Notes under the pieces: model-generated | The model's database searches: none | What the model was told of the DNA's origin: nothing | The model's input: the letters and a program-made list of their open reading frames with translations, nothing else | Position numbers and translations under genes: made by a program | Part shown: piece after piece, positions 54,061 to 63,139 of the stretch | Layout of the letters: every line of letters begins with the position of its first letter | Position numbering within the stretch: the stretch's first letter is position 1 | DNA from: Streptomyces regalis | GTDB taxonomy: Bacteria; Actinomycetota; Actinomycetes; Streptomycetales; Streptomycetaceae | Reading direction: 5' to 3' | NCBI RefSeq assembly: GCF_001509475.1 | Contig: NZ_LLZG01000388.1 | Location: forward strand, 62,001 to 126,000 | DNA length: 64,000 bases

Positions 54061-54485
54061 GCGCTCACCGCCCCAAGGAACCGGATCTGCGCGCCAGCCG
54101 GGCTAGCGGCGATCTTCGCTGGGTCGATGCCGCCGGGGATCTTCGCGGCATTCACCGTGCCGTGCCAGAACAGCGCCGCGGGCACCTTCGCCGTGCCAGG
54201 CGTGAACGGGGCTTCGGCGTAGACGAGGCCAGCGAGAACTTCGCGACCGTCCTTCGCGGCCGGGTCGTACGCGCCGTAGAGGCCTGAGGCGTTGATGCGG
54301 CCGACCGGGACGCCGGAGCGGACGTAGCCGTGCGGCTGGCCCGCGGTCGCTTCCAGGTAGTGCGTGGTCTTGGTCAGCTTCTGCAGGTCGAGGGTGATGG
54401 TTTCCGTGGAGTCGGTGCCGTGCCGGGAGGCGAGCCAGTCCCGGTTCGCGGTCACTGTGACGGAGGTGGTGTACGGCTGGATCAA
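54057..54485 (-). CDS. Phage head decoration protein
   Basis: A 142-residue beta-rich protein from TTG 54485 with AGGAGAAGC upstream. It begins LIQPYTTSVTVTANRDWLA; VPVGRINASGLYGAYDPAAK resembles head-decoration/stabilisation proteins (lambda gpD-like). The end overlaps the capsid start by four bases. Confidence 0.7.
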   Translation of the reverse strand: MIQPYTTSVTVTANRDWLASRHGTDSTETITLDLQKLTKTTHYLEATAGQPHGYVRSGVPVGRINASGLYGAYDPAAKDGREVLAGLVYAEAPFTPGTAKVPAALFWHGTVNAAKIPGGIDPAKIAASPAGAQIRFLGAVSA

Positions 54486-54601
54486 CGCCGCTTCTCCTGG
54501 TGGTACTGGTGCGGTCGCGCACTCACCCGCTGGTGGCACGGTCCACGAGGAGAAGGCAGGGGCGTGGTCCCCAACAAGACCCCACTCAGGGCCAGTCGGT
54601 G

Positions 54602-55273
54602 TTACTCGGAGGCAGGGAGGATGCCGCGGCGGCGGGCCATCTCCAGGCCGGCCGAACCGGGCTTGTGGTCGACACCGCCGGGGCGCGGCGGCGGGACCGA
54701 GGCAGGTGCGCCTCCAGGAGCTGCAGGAAGCTGCTGTGCGCCTGTGGGGACGCCTGCGAACAGCTCGGGGCGGCGAGTCTTCAGCTCCTGTACCGCCTCA
54801 CTGAGGGCGTCTCCCTCGGCGTCGTCCGGGACGCGCAGGAGCGCCACGGCGTCGTCCAGGTCGGCACCGGTCGCCCCAATGCCGGCGAGGGCAACTCGGC
54901 GGGCAGCGTCACGCTCACGGACAAGGGCTGCAGCTTCGCGAGCGGCAGCGGCCTTCTCTCGTTCGATCACCGCCTGCTCGCGGCGCTCCGCCTCGGAGAG
55001 TTGCTCCTGCTCGGCCTGCCGGACACCGGCCAGGTATTCCTCAAGCGCGCTGGTATTGGAGAAGCCGAGCTTTTCGATCAGGCCGCGCACTGCAGCCCGG
55101 CCACCCTGGTCCTTCTCCCGGGCCATCAGCGTATTGAGTTGCTTCTGGCTGATGTTGACGGTGACTTCGTCGTTCGACGGATCGTCGGAGGAGGCGCCGA
55201 GAACCGGAAAGATCGGGCGGCCGTCCTGGCGGTGGCCGAGCACGGTACGCGGAGCGGGCAGGCTGCGGGTCAT
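54602..55273 (-). CDS. Phage scaffolding protein
   Basis: A 223-residue, mostly helical, charged protein. A long coiled coil (EEYLAGVRQAEQEQLSEAER onward, about 85-130) and a Pro-rich tail are typical of scaffolding proteins that shape the procapsid. ATG 55273 follows a TTG that is also possible. It precedes the decoration and capsid genes, the usual phage order. Confidence 0.7.
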   Translation of the reverse strand: MTRSLPAPRTVLGHRQDGRPIFPVLGASSDDPSNDEVTVNISQKQLNTLMAREKDQGGRAAVRGLIEKLGFSNTSALEEYLAGVRQAEQEQLSEAERREQAVIEREKAAAAREAAALVRERDAARRVALAGIGATGADLDDAVALLRVPDDAEGDALSEAVQELKTRRPELFAGVPTGAQQLPAAPGGAPASVPPPRPGGVDHKPGSAGLEMARRRGILPASE

Positions 55274-55435
55274 CAAAGGGTGCTACTCCCACGACGGCCC
55301 CGCGCCGTGATCGAGTCTACGGATGCCAAGAACACATCCGCTGCCCGGCACTGGCCACTCGGATCCAATAGGCCAATCACGCTGGCTCACTGCTGCGTTG
55401 GCTGCCGGTTGGCGTAAACCTGAGATGATCAACTC

Positions 55436-55993
55436 ATGTCTGATGTCCCAGGATCTAATCTGATATCTCCTGCTGTGTCCCTAGCGAAGGGCTCCGAGCC
55501 GCTCAAGAAGCGCCGCGCGGCGATATGGGGTGTCACGGCCGCCGTGGTCGTCGCTGCGGGAGTCACCCTGTGGGCATGGGAACCGTGGGTGGACCGCAGC
55601 CCCTTCACCGCCTTGGTCGCTGGTGCCTCACCCGTGACGGACCCCGGGGCCAAAACTGAGGGCGGCGAATGCACTCCCAATCTTGCCGGGGAAGCCGTGG
55701 TCATCTACGACGCCTCCGGCAAAAGCAAGTTGGCCTCGGGCATCGAGTCCAGCATCGGTGAGGTGCTGCCCAGCTCGTACGGCGACTTCGCGGGTTGGTG
55801 CTTCTACGCGACGCGTATCAAGGGCCTGCCCGGCGGCGAAGGCACCTACAAGGTCCAGGTCGGCGGAGGGAACCTCGTCACCGTCGAAGAAGAGCATCTT
55901 CGTCAGCCCGTTGATCAGCAGCGGGAAGGGATGAGGAAGACGAAGCTGCCGCCCGATGACGCACCGGCACCGGAGCTTCCTGCCGAGCAGTGA
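55436..55993 (+). CDS. Membrane-anchored protein, antiparallel to the phage module
   Basis: A 185-residue protein from ATG 55436. A membrane helix lies at about 28-50 (AIWGVTAAVVVAAGVTLWAW), then an outward domain with two Cys (GECTPNLAGE, GWCFYATRIKG). It runs opposite to the head genes and overlaps the portal gene end by 116 bases. Such reversed extra genes are often morons added after phage integration. Function unknown. Confidence 0.6.
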   Translation: MSDVPGSNLISPAVSLAKGSEPLKKRRAAIWGVTAAVVVAAGVTLWAWEPWVDRSPFTALVAGASPVTDPGAKTEGGECTPNLAGEAVVIYDASGKSKLASGIESSIGEVLPSSYGDFAGWCFYATRIKGLPGGEGTYKVQVGGGNLVTVEEEHLRQPVDQQREGMRKTKLPPDDAPAPELPAEQ

Positions 55994-57710
55994 TCCGGCT
56001 GACTTCCTCGCGCGCATCCTCGATCGGGTATCCGGCGTCCTGCAGCATGCGGATCCCGGTCTCCAATGAGAGCACTCCGGCGGACACGCCCTTGACGACC
56101 TCATCGAGGATCGCTGTTCGGTCGGTCGGGGTGTGCGGGCCGAACACGATGCGCGCGGCCAGCGGTTCGCCCGTGGGCCAGCCTTCGGCTCGACCGGCCT
56201 GGTGGATACGCTGCACCATCTTCAGCAGCAGCGCGTACTTGTGGGCGCGGGCCAGACGCATGGAGTCCACCTGGGAATCCAACGGTCCGAGTGACAGCTG
56301 GAGTGCGTAGCCACTCGGCACGTCGCTGGGGTCGACGGTGCCCAGGCTCACAGCGGGCAGCCGGGCGTTGACGGCTGCACGGTCGCGGATCTCTTCGACC
56401 CTGGCCCGTAGCTCCGAGAGCTGGCCTGAGGTATCGAGGACGTCCATCCGTCCGCCGTCGGCGAGTTGGAAGACCGTGCCGGGCTCGACTGCAAGGGGCT
56501 TGGGGCGGCCGGTGACGCGGTCGACTTCGGCACGGGCCCCGGCAAGGCCGATGATGGGAGCACCCGTAGTCGCGGAGGCGCGGGCGGAGTCGGTGTCGGT
56601 CTCGGCCAGCTCGTCCAGGGCCTGCATGACCTTTGACAGGGTGGACTGCCCGAAGTGCTCGCCGTCGGCGACGGTGTTGCTGATGTGGACGATCGGGATG
56701 AAGTCGAGCTGCAGATCGAGGCGATGCAGGACTTCGCCGTCGGGCCGAGTCCGGAAGTGCGCCTTGCCCAGGGGCAGATCGTCAAGGCTCTGCCCGTGGC
56801 GCAGGTCGTCGAGGAACCATTCGGCGTCGGTGAGATAGCAGGTGACCTTCGACGGCCGGTCGGGCGCCCACGGGTAGGTGCGCTCGATGTGGTCCGACTC
56901 CGGCACGTACCGGTCGCCGACCTCGAGAACGTGGCCGCCGGTGTCGCCCACGATCGGTTGCCGCCTCGCCTGTCCGTTCCCGTCGGTGCTGCTGCGGGTA
57001 GCTGGCACTACGGGTCCCATTTCGTATGTGATCCTGCGGACCCTCGGCTTCAGCCCACGCTTGGGGTCCTCGGGTATCTCCCAGCCCAGATGGATACGGC
57101 GGGGATAGTCCCCCGGGTCGGCATCGTCCTCGAGGACGGGAAAGTAGAACCCCGGGTCGTAGGTCTTGAGCCGAACACGGCGCTTCTCCGGGTCCCAGGC
57201 CAGCAGGTACAGCCCGTCGCCGAGCAGTACGGCCTTACGCTCGGCGGCCTGCATCCGCAACGGCAGCAGCTCAGCCTCCGCCCACTCCCGCAGTCGCTGC
57301 TGTACCTCGGCAGCAGCCGCTGATTCGGGCGTCGCGTCGTCGTCGCCGGCGTGCTCGGCCCCCGGCACGACGATCTGCTGCGACTTCCCCAGCAGATGGG
57401 CGAGGGCAGTGTCTACGAAAGTTGCCGGGTCCCCGAACTCCCTGCGCTCGGCCGCGGTCTCGTTGCCTGCCAGGGTGGCGAGCTCGCCCGCCTGGTTGGA
57501 GTCGTAGGCCGCCAGGAGCTTGTAAGCCGCCAGGCGGCGCACCGCATCATCGGGGAGCCAGGTCGCCTGCAGCTCGGGCGAAAGGGCCCGATGCGGACGC
57601 CCATCGTGAGTGCCGGCCATTACCGGCTTGTAGTTGAGCCACGACCAGGCATCGGTCAGGAAAGTGCGCAGGCCCACGGGGACAGGTCCGTAACGTCGGC
57701 CCCGCGCCAT
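55878..57710 (-). CDS. Phage portal protein
   Basis: A 610-residue protein from ATG 57710. The central region with RIHLGWEIPEDPKRGLKPR and DLQLDFIPIVHISNTV, then QALDELAETDTDSARASATT, is typical of long actinophage portal proteins. The last 40 codons, a Ser/Arg-rich tail, lie antisense to the + strand membrane gene and may be non-native, so the original C-terminus may have been lost. It starts the head operon; no terminase gene lies upstream. Confidence 0.75.
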   Translation of the reverse strand: MARGRRYGPVPVGLRTFLTDAWSWLNYKPVMAGTHDGRPHRALSPELQATWLPDDAVRRLAAYKLLAAYDSNQAGELATLAGNETAAERREFGDPATFVDTALAHLLGKSQQIVVPGAEHAGDDDATPESAAAAEVQQRLREWAEAELLPLRMQAAERKAVLLGDGLYLLAWDPEKRRVRLKTYDPGFYFPVLEDDADPGDYPRRIHLGWEIPEDPKRGLKPRVRRITYEMGPVVPATRSSTDGNGQARRQPIVGDTGGHVLEVGDRYVPESDHIERTYPWAPDRPSKVTCYLTDAEWFLDDLRHGQSLDDLPLGKAHFRTRPDGEVLHRLDLQLDFIPIVHISNTVADGEHFGQSTLSKVMQALDELAETDTDSARASATTGAPIIGLAGARAEVDRVTGRPKPLAVEPGTVFQLADGGRMDVLDTSGQLSELRARVEEIRDRAAVNARLPAVSLGTVDPSDVPSGYALQLSLGPLDSQVDSMRLARAHKYALLLKMVQRIHQAGRAEGWPTGEPLAARIVFGPHTPTDRTAILDEVVKGVSAGVLSLETGIRMLQDAGYPIEDAREEVSRITARQEAPVPVRHRAAASSSSSLPAADQRADEDALLRR

Positions 57711-57854
57711 CTACAGCGTAGGTGAGCCCGCCATCGGTCTCTCGGCGCAAGGGGCCGAGGCGCGAGCATTGCGCAGGTTCTCCTGATCGCGCCCACCCTC
57801 GTGAGTACCCGCCGCTACCCTCCGCTTGTCGGCCAGTAGCGGGAGGACGTGAGC

Positions 57855-59294
57855 ATGGCGCAGCAGACATGGAGCAGCGATCGCAGACTGACCGCGATCA
57901 GCAGAGCAAGCCTCTCTGTCCCCGCCCGCCAGGCCGTGATCGACAGGCAGGTACGCCCCGGGCTCACCGTCCTTGACTACGGCTGCGGCCGTGGGGGCGA
58001 CGTACGTGCGCTCCAGCATCTGGATTGCCAAGCAGTCGGCTGGGACCCGTTCTACCAAGCCGACACCAGGCTGGAGCCGGCGGACGTAGTTCTCCTCACC
58101 TACGTCCTCAATGTCATCGAAGACCCACAGGAGCGGCGCAAGACCCTGAAAGAGGCGTGGGACCTGGCTGAAACAGTCCTCGTCGCCTCCGCACGACTGA
58201 CGTGGGAGAAGTCGAAGGTCAAAGGCGAGGCGTTCGGCGACGGCCTGCTCACCAGCCGACAGACCTTCCAACACCTCTTCGGATCAAGCGAGCTGCGCAC
58301 CTACGTCGAGGAAGTGACAGGGGTACGGACAGTCTCCGCAGCGCCAGGCGTCGTCTATGCCTTCAAGGACGAGAGAGCGCGCCTCAGCTACCTTGCTCGC
58401 CGGATTGTTCCCGACGCGGAGTGGCTCGCATCAGAGGACACGACCTCAGCGATCGCAGCGGTCGTCGACTACGTCGAACGTCGCGGGCGGCTGCCCCGGA
58501 TGGAAGAAGTCCCTCAGCCGATGGCCGAGTTGCTCGGCCACTTGCGCCCCACTGAGGTGCGTCGGCTCGTACGGGACTCCGCAGATTCCAGCAAGGTCGA
58601 GGAAGGCGGAAGGCGAACCACGCTCAACACTTTGCTCTTCCTCGCCGTCGAACTGTTCAACGGCCGCGGCCCCTTCAGCAGCCTCCCGCTCAGTGTCCAG
58701 CTCGACGTCCGCGCCTTCTTTTCCTCCTACAAGGAAGCCTGCCAGCGATCCGACCGGCTGCTGCTCAAGCTGCGTGACGACACGTACATCCGCGGAGCTA
58801 TGAACGCCTCCGCGGTCGGGAAGCTGACCCCGACCGCTCTGTACGTCCACCAGCGAGCTCTCGACCGGATGCCTACAGTGCTACGCCTCTACGAGCACTG
58901 CGCCTCGATCGCCGCCGGCCGCCCGCAGGAATGGACCCTGGCCAAGCTCCGCCACCAGGGCCGGGCGGTGAGTTGGCTGGACTACCCAGACTTCGACACC
59001 GACCCCCATCCGCGGACGTTGTCCTCGTACCACGTGGACTTGAAGACGCTGGAGACGTCCTTCACCTCATACGCCGACTCCCTGAACCGGCCTCTACTCC
59101 ACCGCAAGCACGAGTTCCTGGCCGCAGATGATCCCGACGTAGAGCGGTACAAACGGCTCACGGCAGCGGAGGTGAAAGCGGGGCTGTATGAGCACCCTCA
59201 CCTCATTGGCACAGAGGACGGCTGGGAGGCAGAGCTCATCCGTTGCGACCGGGCCCTTCGCGGACATCGGCTAGTGCGTCGTACGGCAGGTTGA
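57855..59294 (+). CDS. DNA phosphorothioation-associated putative methyltransferase
   Basis: About 479 residues from ATG 57855 (GGAGG eight bases upstream). A SAM-binding motif VLDYGCGRGGDVRALQHL at about 40-57 opens a methyltransferase fold, and the long C-terminal helical domain (LSVQLDVRAFFSSYKEACQ) matches the family regularly encoded with dnd genes. The modified base or protein is not established. It ends four bases from the convergent dndA. Confidence 0.85.
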   Translation: MAQQTWSSDRRLTAISRASLSVPARQAVIDRQVRPGLTVLDYGCGRGGDVRALQHLDCQAVGWDPFYQADTRLEPADVVLLTYVLNVIEDPQERRKTLKEAWDLAETVLVASARLTWEKSKVKGEAFGDGLLTSRQTFQHLFGSSELRTYVEEVTGVRTVSAAPGVVYAFKDERARLSYLARRIVPDAEWLASEDTTSAIAAVVDYVERRGRLPRMEEVPQPMAELLGHLRPTEVRRLVRDSADSSKVEEGGRRTTLNTLLFLAVELFNGRGPFSSLPLSVQLDVRAFFSSYKEACQRSDRLLLKLRDDTYIRGAMNASAVGKLTPTALYVHQRALDRMPTVLRLYEHCASIAAGRPQEWTLAKLRHQGRAVSWLDYPDFDTDPHPRTLSSYHVDLKTLETSFTSYADSLNRPLLHRKHEFLAADDPDVERYKRLTAAEVKAGLYEHPHLIGTEDGWEAELIRCDRALRGHRLVRRTAG

Positions 59295-59298
59295 GCGA

Positions 59299-60441
59299 TC
59301 AGACGGAGTCGGGCTGCAACCGCGCGATCAGGTCCGCCAGCTCCTCAACATCAAGGTCAGCCGCTTGGTTCGGGAACCAGGACATGCGGAGCCCGTTCTC
59401 TGCTGCATCCTCGGGCAGCCCCATGGCGGTGAGTACGTGGCTGGGGGTGTACGAGGCGCTCGTGCATGCGGAGCCCGTGGCAACGGCTACGTGGTGGTTC
59501 AACTGGACAATGAGCGCCTCGGCATCCACACCGTCGAAAGACACGTTAAGGATGTGCGGGACGGTGTGGTCCTGATCTCCGTTGATCTGGAACCGGGTCT
59601 TCGCGAGCGCGTTCAAGAGCCGGGAGCGGAGATCCGCCGCGCCCTTGCTCCACTGCTTGTGTTCCTTCTGGAAGATCTTCGCCGCCTCAGCCAGGCCCAT
59701 GATCAGCGGCACCGGCAACGTTCCTGGGCGTAGCTTCCGCTCCTGGCCGCCACCAAACATGATCGGCTGCAGTGGCAGCCTGCCTGAGCGTCGGCGTCGG
59801 GTGACCAGCATCCCGACGCCCTTCGGGGCGCCAATCTTGTGACCGCTGACACTGATCATGTCGATCGGCGCGGTCAGATCCTCAGGTACTTTCCCGTACC
59901 CCTGTGCGGCATCCACATGCAGATACGTCGAGGTCTCACGCAGATGCCCAGCGAGCTCGGCTACAGGCTGGACGACACCCGTCTCGTTGTTCACGTGCAT
60001 CAGAGAGACGAGGAGCGTGTCGGGACGTAGCCGCTCCATCACCGCCTCGACAGAGACCCTGCCTGATGAACCAGGCTTGATGAAGTCGACTTCGAAACCA
60101 CGAGACTGCATGTGCTCCAGGGGCTCGATCACCGCCTTGTGCTCGATCGCCGAGGTGATGATGTGACGCCGACCACTCTGCTCGCCATGGGGAGCAAGAC
60201 CGAGCAACGCAATGTTGTTGCTCTCAGTAGCCCCGCTGGTAAAGATCAACTCGTCCGGTTCGGCACCGACCGTGCTGGCGAGATAGTCGCGCGCCTGCTG
60301 CACCGCGCGCTTCGCTCGGGTCCCGTACTCGTGCGTCCGGGAGCCGGCGTTCCCGAAGTCCTCGGTCATCCAGTGCATCACCACATCGGCCACACGCGGG
60401 TCCACACGCGTCGTAGCCGCAGCATCGAGATACGTCACCAC
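59299..60441 (-). CDS. dndA: DndA, cysteine desulfurase for DNA phosphorothioation
   Basis: A 380-residue IscS/NifS-type PLP enzyme. The PLP Lys is in ISVSGHKIGAPKG (about K202) and the catalytic Cys in VATGSACTSAS (about C326). It supplies sulfur from cysteine and loads the DndC iron-sulfur cluster. Start GTG 60441 gives the length known for the Streptomyces enzyme; GTG 60453 is an in-frame alternative. It is divergent from dndBCD, as in Streptomyces lividans. Confidence 0.93.
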   Translation of the reverse strand: MVTYLDAAATTRVDPRVADVVMHWMTEDFGNAGSRTHEYGTRAKRAVQQARDYLASTVGAEPDELIFTSGATESNNIALLGLAPHGEQSGRRHIITSAIEHKAVIEPLEHMQSRGFEVDFIKPGSSGRVSVEAVMERLRPDTLLVSLMHVNNETGVVQPVAELAGHLRETSTYLHVDAAQGYGKVPEDLTAPIDMISVSGHKIGAPKGVGMLVTRRRRSGRLPLQPIMFGGGQERKLRPGTLPVPLIMGLAEAAKIFQKEHKQWSKGAADLRSRLLNALAKTRFQINGDQDHTVPHILNVSFDGVDAEALIVQLNHHVAVATGSACTSASYTPSHVLTAMGLPEDAAENGLRMSWFPNQAADLDVEELADLIARLQPDSV

Positions 60442-60481
60442 TAGCCCCACCACACCTTTGAGCGTTAATCCAGCACGTTCT

Positions 60482-60503
60482 GTACGTCTTATCTCTGACG
60501 TAC
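60482..60503. promoter_or_regulatory. Inverted repeat between dndA and dndB
   Basis: Arms GTACGTC and GACGTAC separated by 8 bases, in the 77-base gap between the divergent dndA and dndB starts. The position fits an operator serving both promoters; DndB is known to repress dnd transcription in some hosts. Confidence 0.6.
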
Positions 60504-60518
60504 GATAGCGTTACGCGC

Positions 60519-61649
60519 GTGGGATCACCGTCATCTTCGCAGCTTGCCGATACCGCTACCTCCGCTGGCTTTGACTACATCTTTCCAGCCATCCGGGGCG
60601 TTCAGGCGGGTCGCGAGTTCTACGTGTCCATGTGCCCTCTGCGGCTCATCCCGAAGATCTTCCTCTTCGACGAGGACGAGCTGGCACCGGAGGTTCGAGC
60701 CCAACGCGTCTTGAACAAGGGCCGACTTCCAGCCCTCACCCGATACATCGTCGAGAACCCAGACGACTACGTCTTCAGCGCCCTCACTGCATCCGTCGAT
60801 GGCGAGATGTACTTCGAGAGCATCGCCGACACTGGCATGGGCATGCGCGCCGGCCAGATCCGTATCCCCATGGCTGCCCGCTTCTTGATCAACGACGGGC
60901 AACACCGACGGGCAGCCATCGAAGAAGCCCTGAAGGAGAACCCCGACCTCGGAGAGGAGACGATCGCCGTCGTCTTCTTCCACGACGCCGGTCTGGCTCG
61001 CTGCCAGCAGATGTTCGCCGACCTCAACCGGCACGCAGTGCGCCCACCGCGTTCCATCGGCGTGCTGTATGACCACCGAGACGACCTGGCAATCATGGCT
61101 CGACTCCTGGCTATGAAGTCCCCTGTCTTCAAAGGGCACGTCGAGATGGAGAGCAGCACCCTTGCTCAACGCTCCCGCAAGCTGTTCACCCTGAGTGCCG
61201 TCTACTCCGCCACCCAGTCCCTCCTGCAAGGGCTGGAGATCAAGAAGGAGAAGGCGCAGGAGCTGGCGGAGGCATACTGGGAGGCGGTCGACCTTGTGGT
61301 CCCCGAGTGGGGGATGGTGCGCAAGCGTGAGCTTGCGGCTCCCGAGGTACGCAAGGACTACATCCACAGTCATGGCATTGCCTTGCACGCACTTGGCCGG
61401 ATTGGGAACTCGCTCCTGCGGAAGTCCGAGTCACCCCAAGTGTGGCATTCGAAGCTCAAGCTCCTGACTTCGGTTGACTGGTCCCGGATTAACCCAGATT
61501 GGGAGGGTCGCGCGCTGATCGGCGGACGTGTGTCGAAGAGCCACCAGAACCTGACCCTGACTGTGAACTACCTGCGCCGTCACATGAAGCTCCAACTCAG
61601 CCCGGAGGAGCAGCGTGTTGAGGACGCATACTTGCGAGGAGATGCATGA
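60519..61649 (+). CDS. dndB: DndB, regulator/partner of DNA phosphorothioation
   Basis: A 376-residue protein from GTG 60519. The FLINDGQHRRAAIEEAL segment is the DGQHR motif typical of the family, and the C-terminus is helical (YLRRHMKLQLSPEEQR). DndB modulates modification frequency and can act as a transcriptional repressor. Its stop overlaps dndC by ATGA. Confidence 0.92.
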   Translation: MGSPSSSQLADTATSAGFDYIFPAIRGVQAGREFYVSMCPLRLIPKIFLFDEDELAPEVRAQRVLNKGRLPALTRYIVENPDDYVFSALTASVDGEMYFESIADTGMGMRAGQIRIPMAARFLINDGQHRRAAIEEALKENPDLGEETIAVVFFHDAGLARCQQMFADLNRHAVRPPRSIGVLYDHRDDLAIMARLLAMKSPVFKGHVEMESSTLAQRSRKLFTLSAVYSATQSLLQGLEIKKEKAQELAEAYWEAVDLVVPEWGMVRKRELAAPEVRKDYIHSHGIALHALGRIGNSLLRKSESPQVWHSKLKLLTSVDWSRINPDWEGRALIGGRVSKSHQNLTLTVNYLRRHMKLQLSPEEQRVEDAYLRGDA

Positions 61650-63139
61650 GCACCCCGAAGCCGTCGGCTCCCTTCCAGGGGAGGGCTCTCGCCGAAGTGG
61701 TCAACGAGCTCACGGAAGAGATCCGTGAGCTCTATACGGCTGACGAGGTGCCTTGGGTCATCGGCTACAGCGGCGGCAAGGACTCCACCGCTGTACTCCA
61801 ACTCGTTTGGCTTGCCCTCCAAGGGTTGACGGACGAGCAGCGCACCAAGCCCGTGCACGTCATCAGCACCGACACACTGGTTGAGAATCCGGTGGTAGCC
61901 GCGTGGGTCTCCCAGTCCCTTGAGACGATGGGGAGGGCGGCAAAGGAGCAAGGGCTGCCGATCGAGCCGCACCGCCTGATCCCTGAGGTGAAGGACACCT
62001 TCTGGGTCAACCTCATCGGCAAGGGCTATCCAGCTCCCCGCCCGAAGTTCCGGTGGTGCACGGAGCGATTGAAGATCAAGCCGTCCAACGCGTTCATTCG
62101 TCGCGTCGTGCGCCGACACGGTGAGGCGATCCTCGTCCTCGGCATTCGAAAGACCGAGAGCCAGGCGCGTGCCCGCGCCATGGCGAAGCACGAGAAGCGC
62201 CGCGTGCGGGACCGTCTCTCTCCCAACGGCAATCTGCCGAACTCCCTCGTCTACAGTCCCATCGAAGCGTGGGGTACAGAAGAGGTCTGGATGTTCCTGA
62301 TGCAGTACTCCAACGCGTGGGGGCATCGGAACAAGGATCTGCTGACCATGTACCAGGGTGCCTCCGAGGACTCAGAGTGCCCATTGGTGGTGGACGACAC
62401 CACTCCTTCCTGCGGTGACAGTCGTTTCGGATGCTGGACTTGCACCCTTGTGGACAAGGACAAGTCGATGACTGCCATGATCCGCAACGATGACGAGAAG
62501 GAGTGGATGCGGCCCCTCCTGGAGCTCCGGAATCTGCTCGATGACGTGTCGACTGAGAAGGAGGACCGAGACTTCCGGCGGATGAACGGCAACGTTCAAC
62601 TCTTCCACGACGGCGTCATCCAGGGGCCGTACACGCAAGAAGCGCGTCAGAAGTGGCTGACGAAGCTCCTGGAGGCACAGACCCTCGTGAGGCAGACCGC
62701 ACCGGAGAGCGTGCAAGGCATCGAGCTGATCTCGGAGGCAGAGTTGCACGAGATCCGCCGCATCTGGGTGTTCGACAAGCATGAAGTCGAGGACACGCTG
62801 CCGGCGATCTACGAGGCAGTGACGACCGAGGAGTTCCCCGGACGCCCCCTCGACGAGCAGCTGGTACTCGGAGCCGAGGAGATCGACCTCCTCAAGGAAG
62901 TGTGCGACGGCGATGACATCCACTTCACGATGACGCGTGAACTCCTCGCAGTCGAGCGGCAGCACCGGACCATGACGCGGCGCTCTGGCCTCTTCAAGGA
63001 GCTGGAGAAGACGATCAAGAAGGGATTCTACGAAAACGAAGACGACGCCCTTCAGTTCGCGAAGCGTAAGCAGGAGATCCGCGAATCTGCCCCGACCTAC
63101 GTGACGCTGGACGAAGAGGCCACCGATGCTCCTTCATAA
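61646..63139 (+). CDS. dndC: DndC, PAPS-reductase-like sulfurtransferase
   Basis: A 497-residue protein. The ATP-pyrophosphatase P-loop VIGYSGGKDSTAVLQ and the Cys set (CPLVVDDTTPSCGDSRFGC, then WTCTLVDKDK) that binds a 4Fe-4S cluster identify DndC, which activates the DNA phosphate for sulfur insertion. The frame overlaps dndD by 14 bases. Intact and typical in length. Confidence 0.95.
   Translation: MSTPKPSAPFQGRALAEVVNELTEEIRELYTADEVPWVIGYSGGKDSTAVLQLVWLALQGLTDEQRTKPVHVISTDTLVENPVVAAWVSQSLETMGRAAKEQGLPIEPHRLIPEVKDTFWVNLIGKGYPAPRPKFRWCTERLKIKPSNAFIRRVVRRHGEAILVLGIRKTESQARARAMAKHEKRRVRDRLSPNGNLPNSLVYSPIEAWGTEEVWMFLMQYSNAWGHRNKDLLTMYQGASEDSECPLVVDDTTPSCGDSRFGCWTCTLVDKDKSMTAMIRNDDEKEWMRPLLELRNLLDDVSTEKEDRDFRRMNGNVQLFHDGVIQGPYTQEARQKWLTKLLEAQTLVRQTAPESVQGIELISEAELHEIRRIWVFDKHEVEDTLPAIYEAVTTEEFPGRPLDEQLVLGAEEIDLLKEVCDGDDIHFTMTRELLAVERQHRTMTRRSGLFKELEKTIKKGFYENEDDALQFAKRKQEIRESAPTYVTLDEEATDAPS

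Noticed and set aside
55628..56104. 158-codon minus frame
   Set aside because: Antisense to the + strand membrane-protein gene and the portal end; no domain features.
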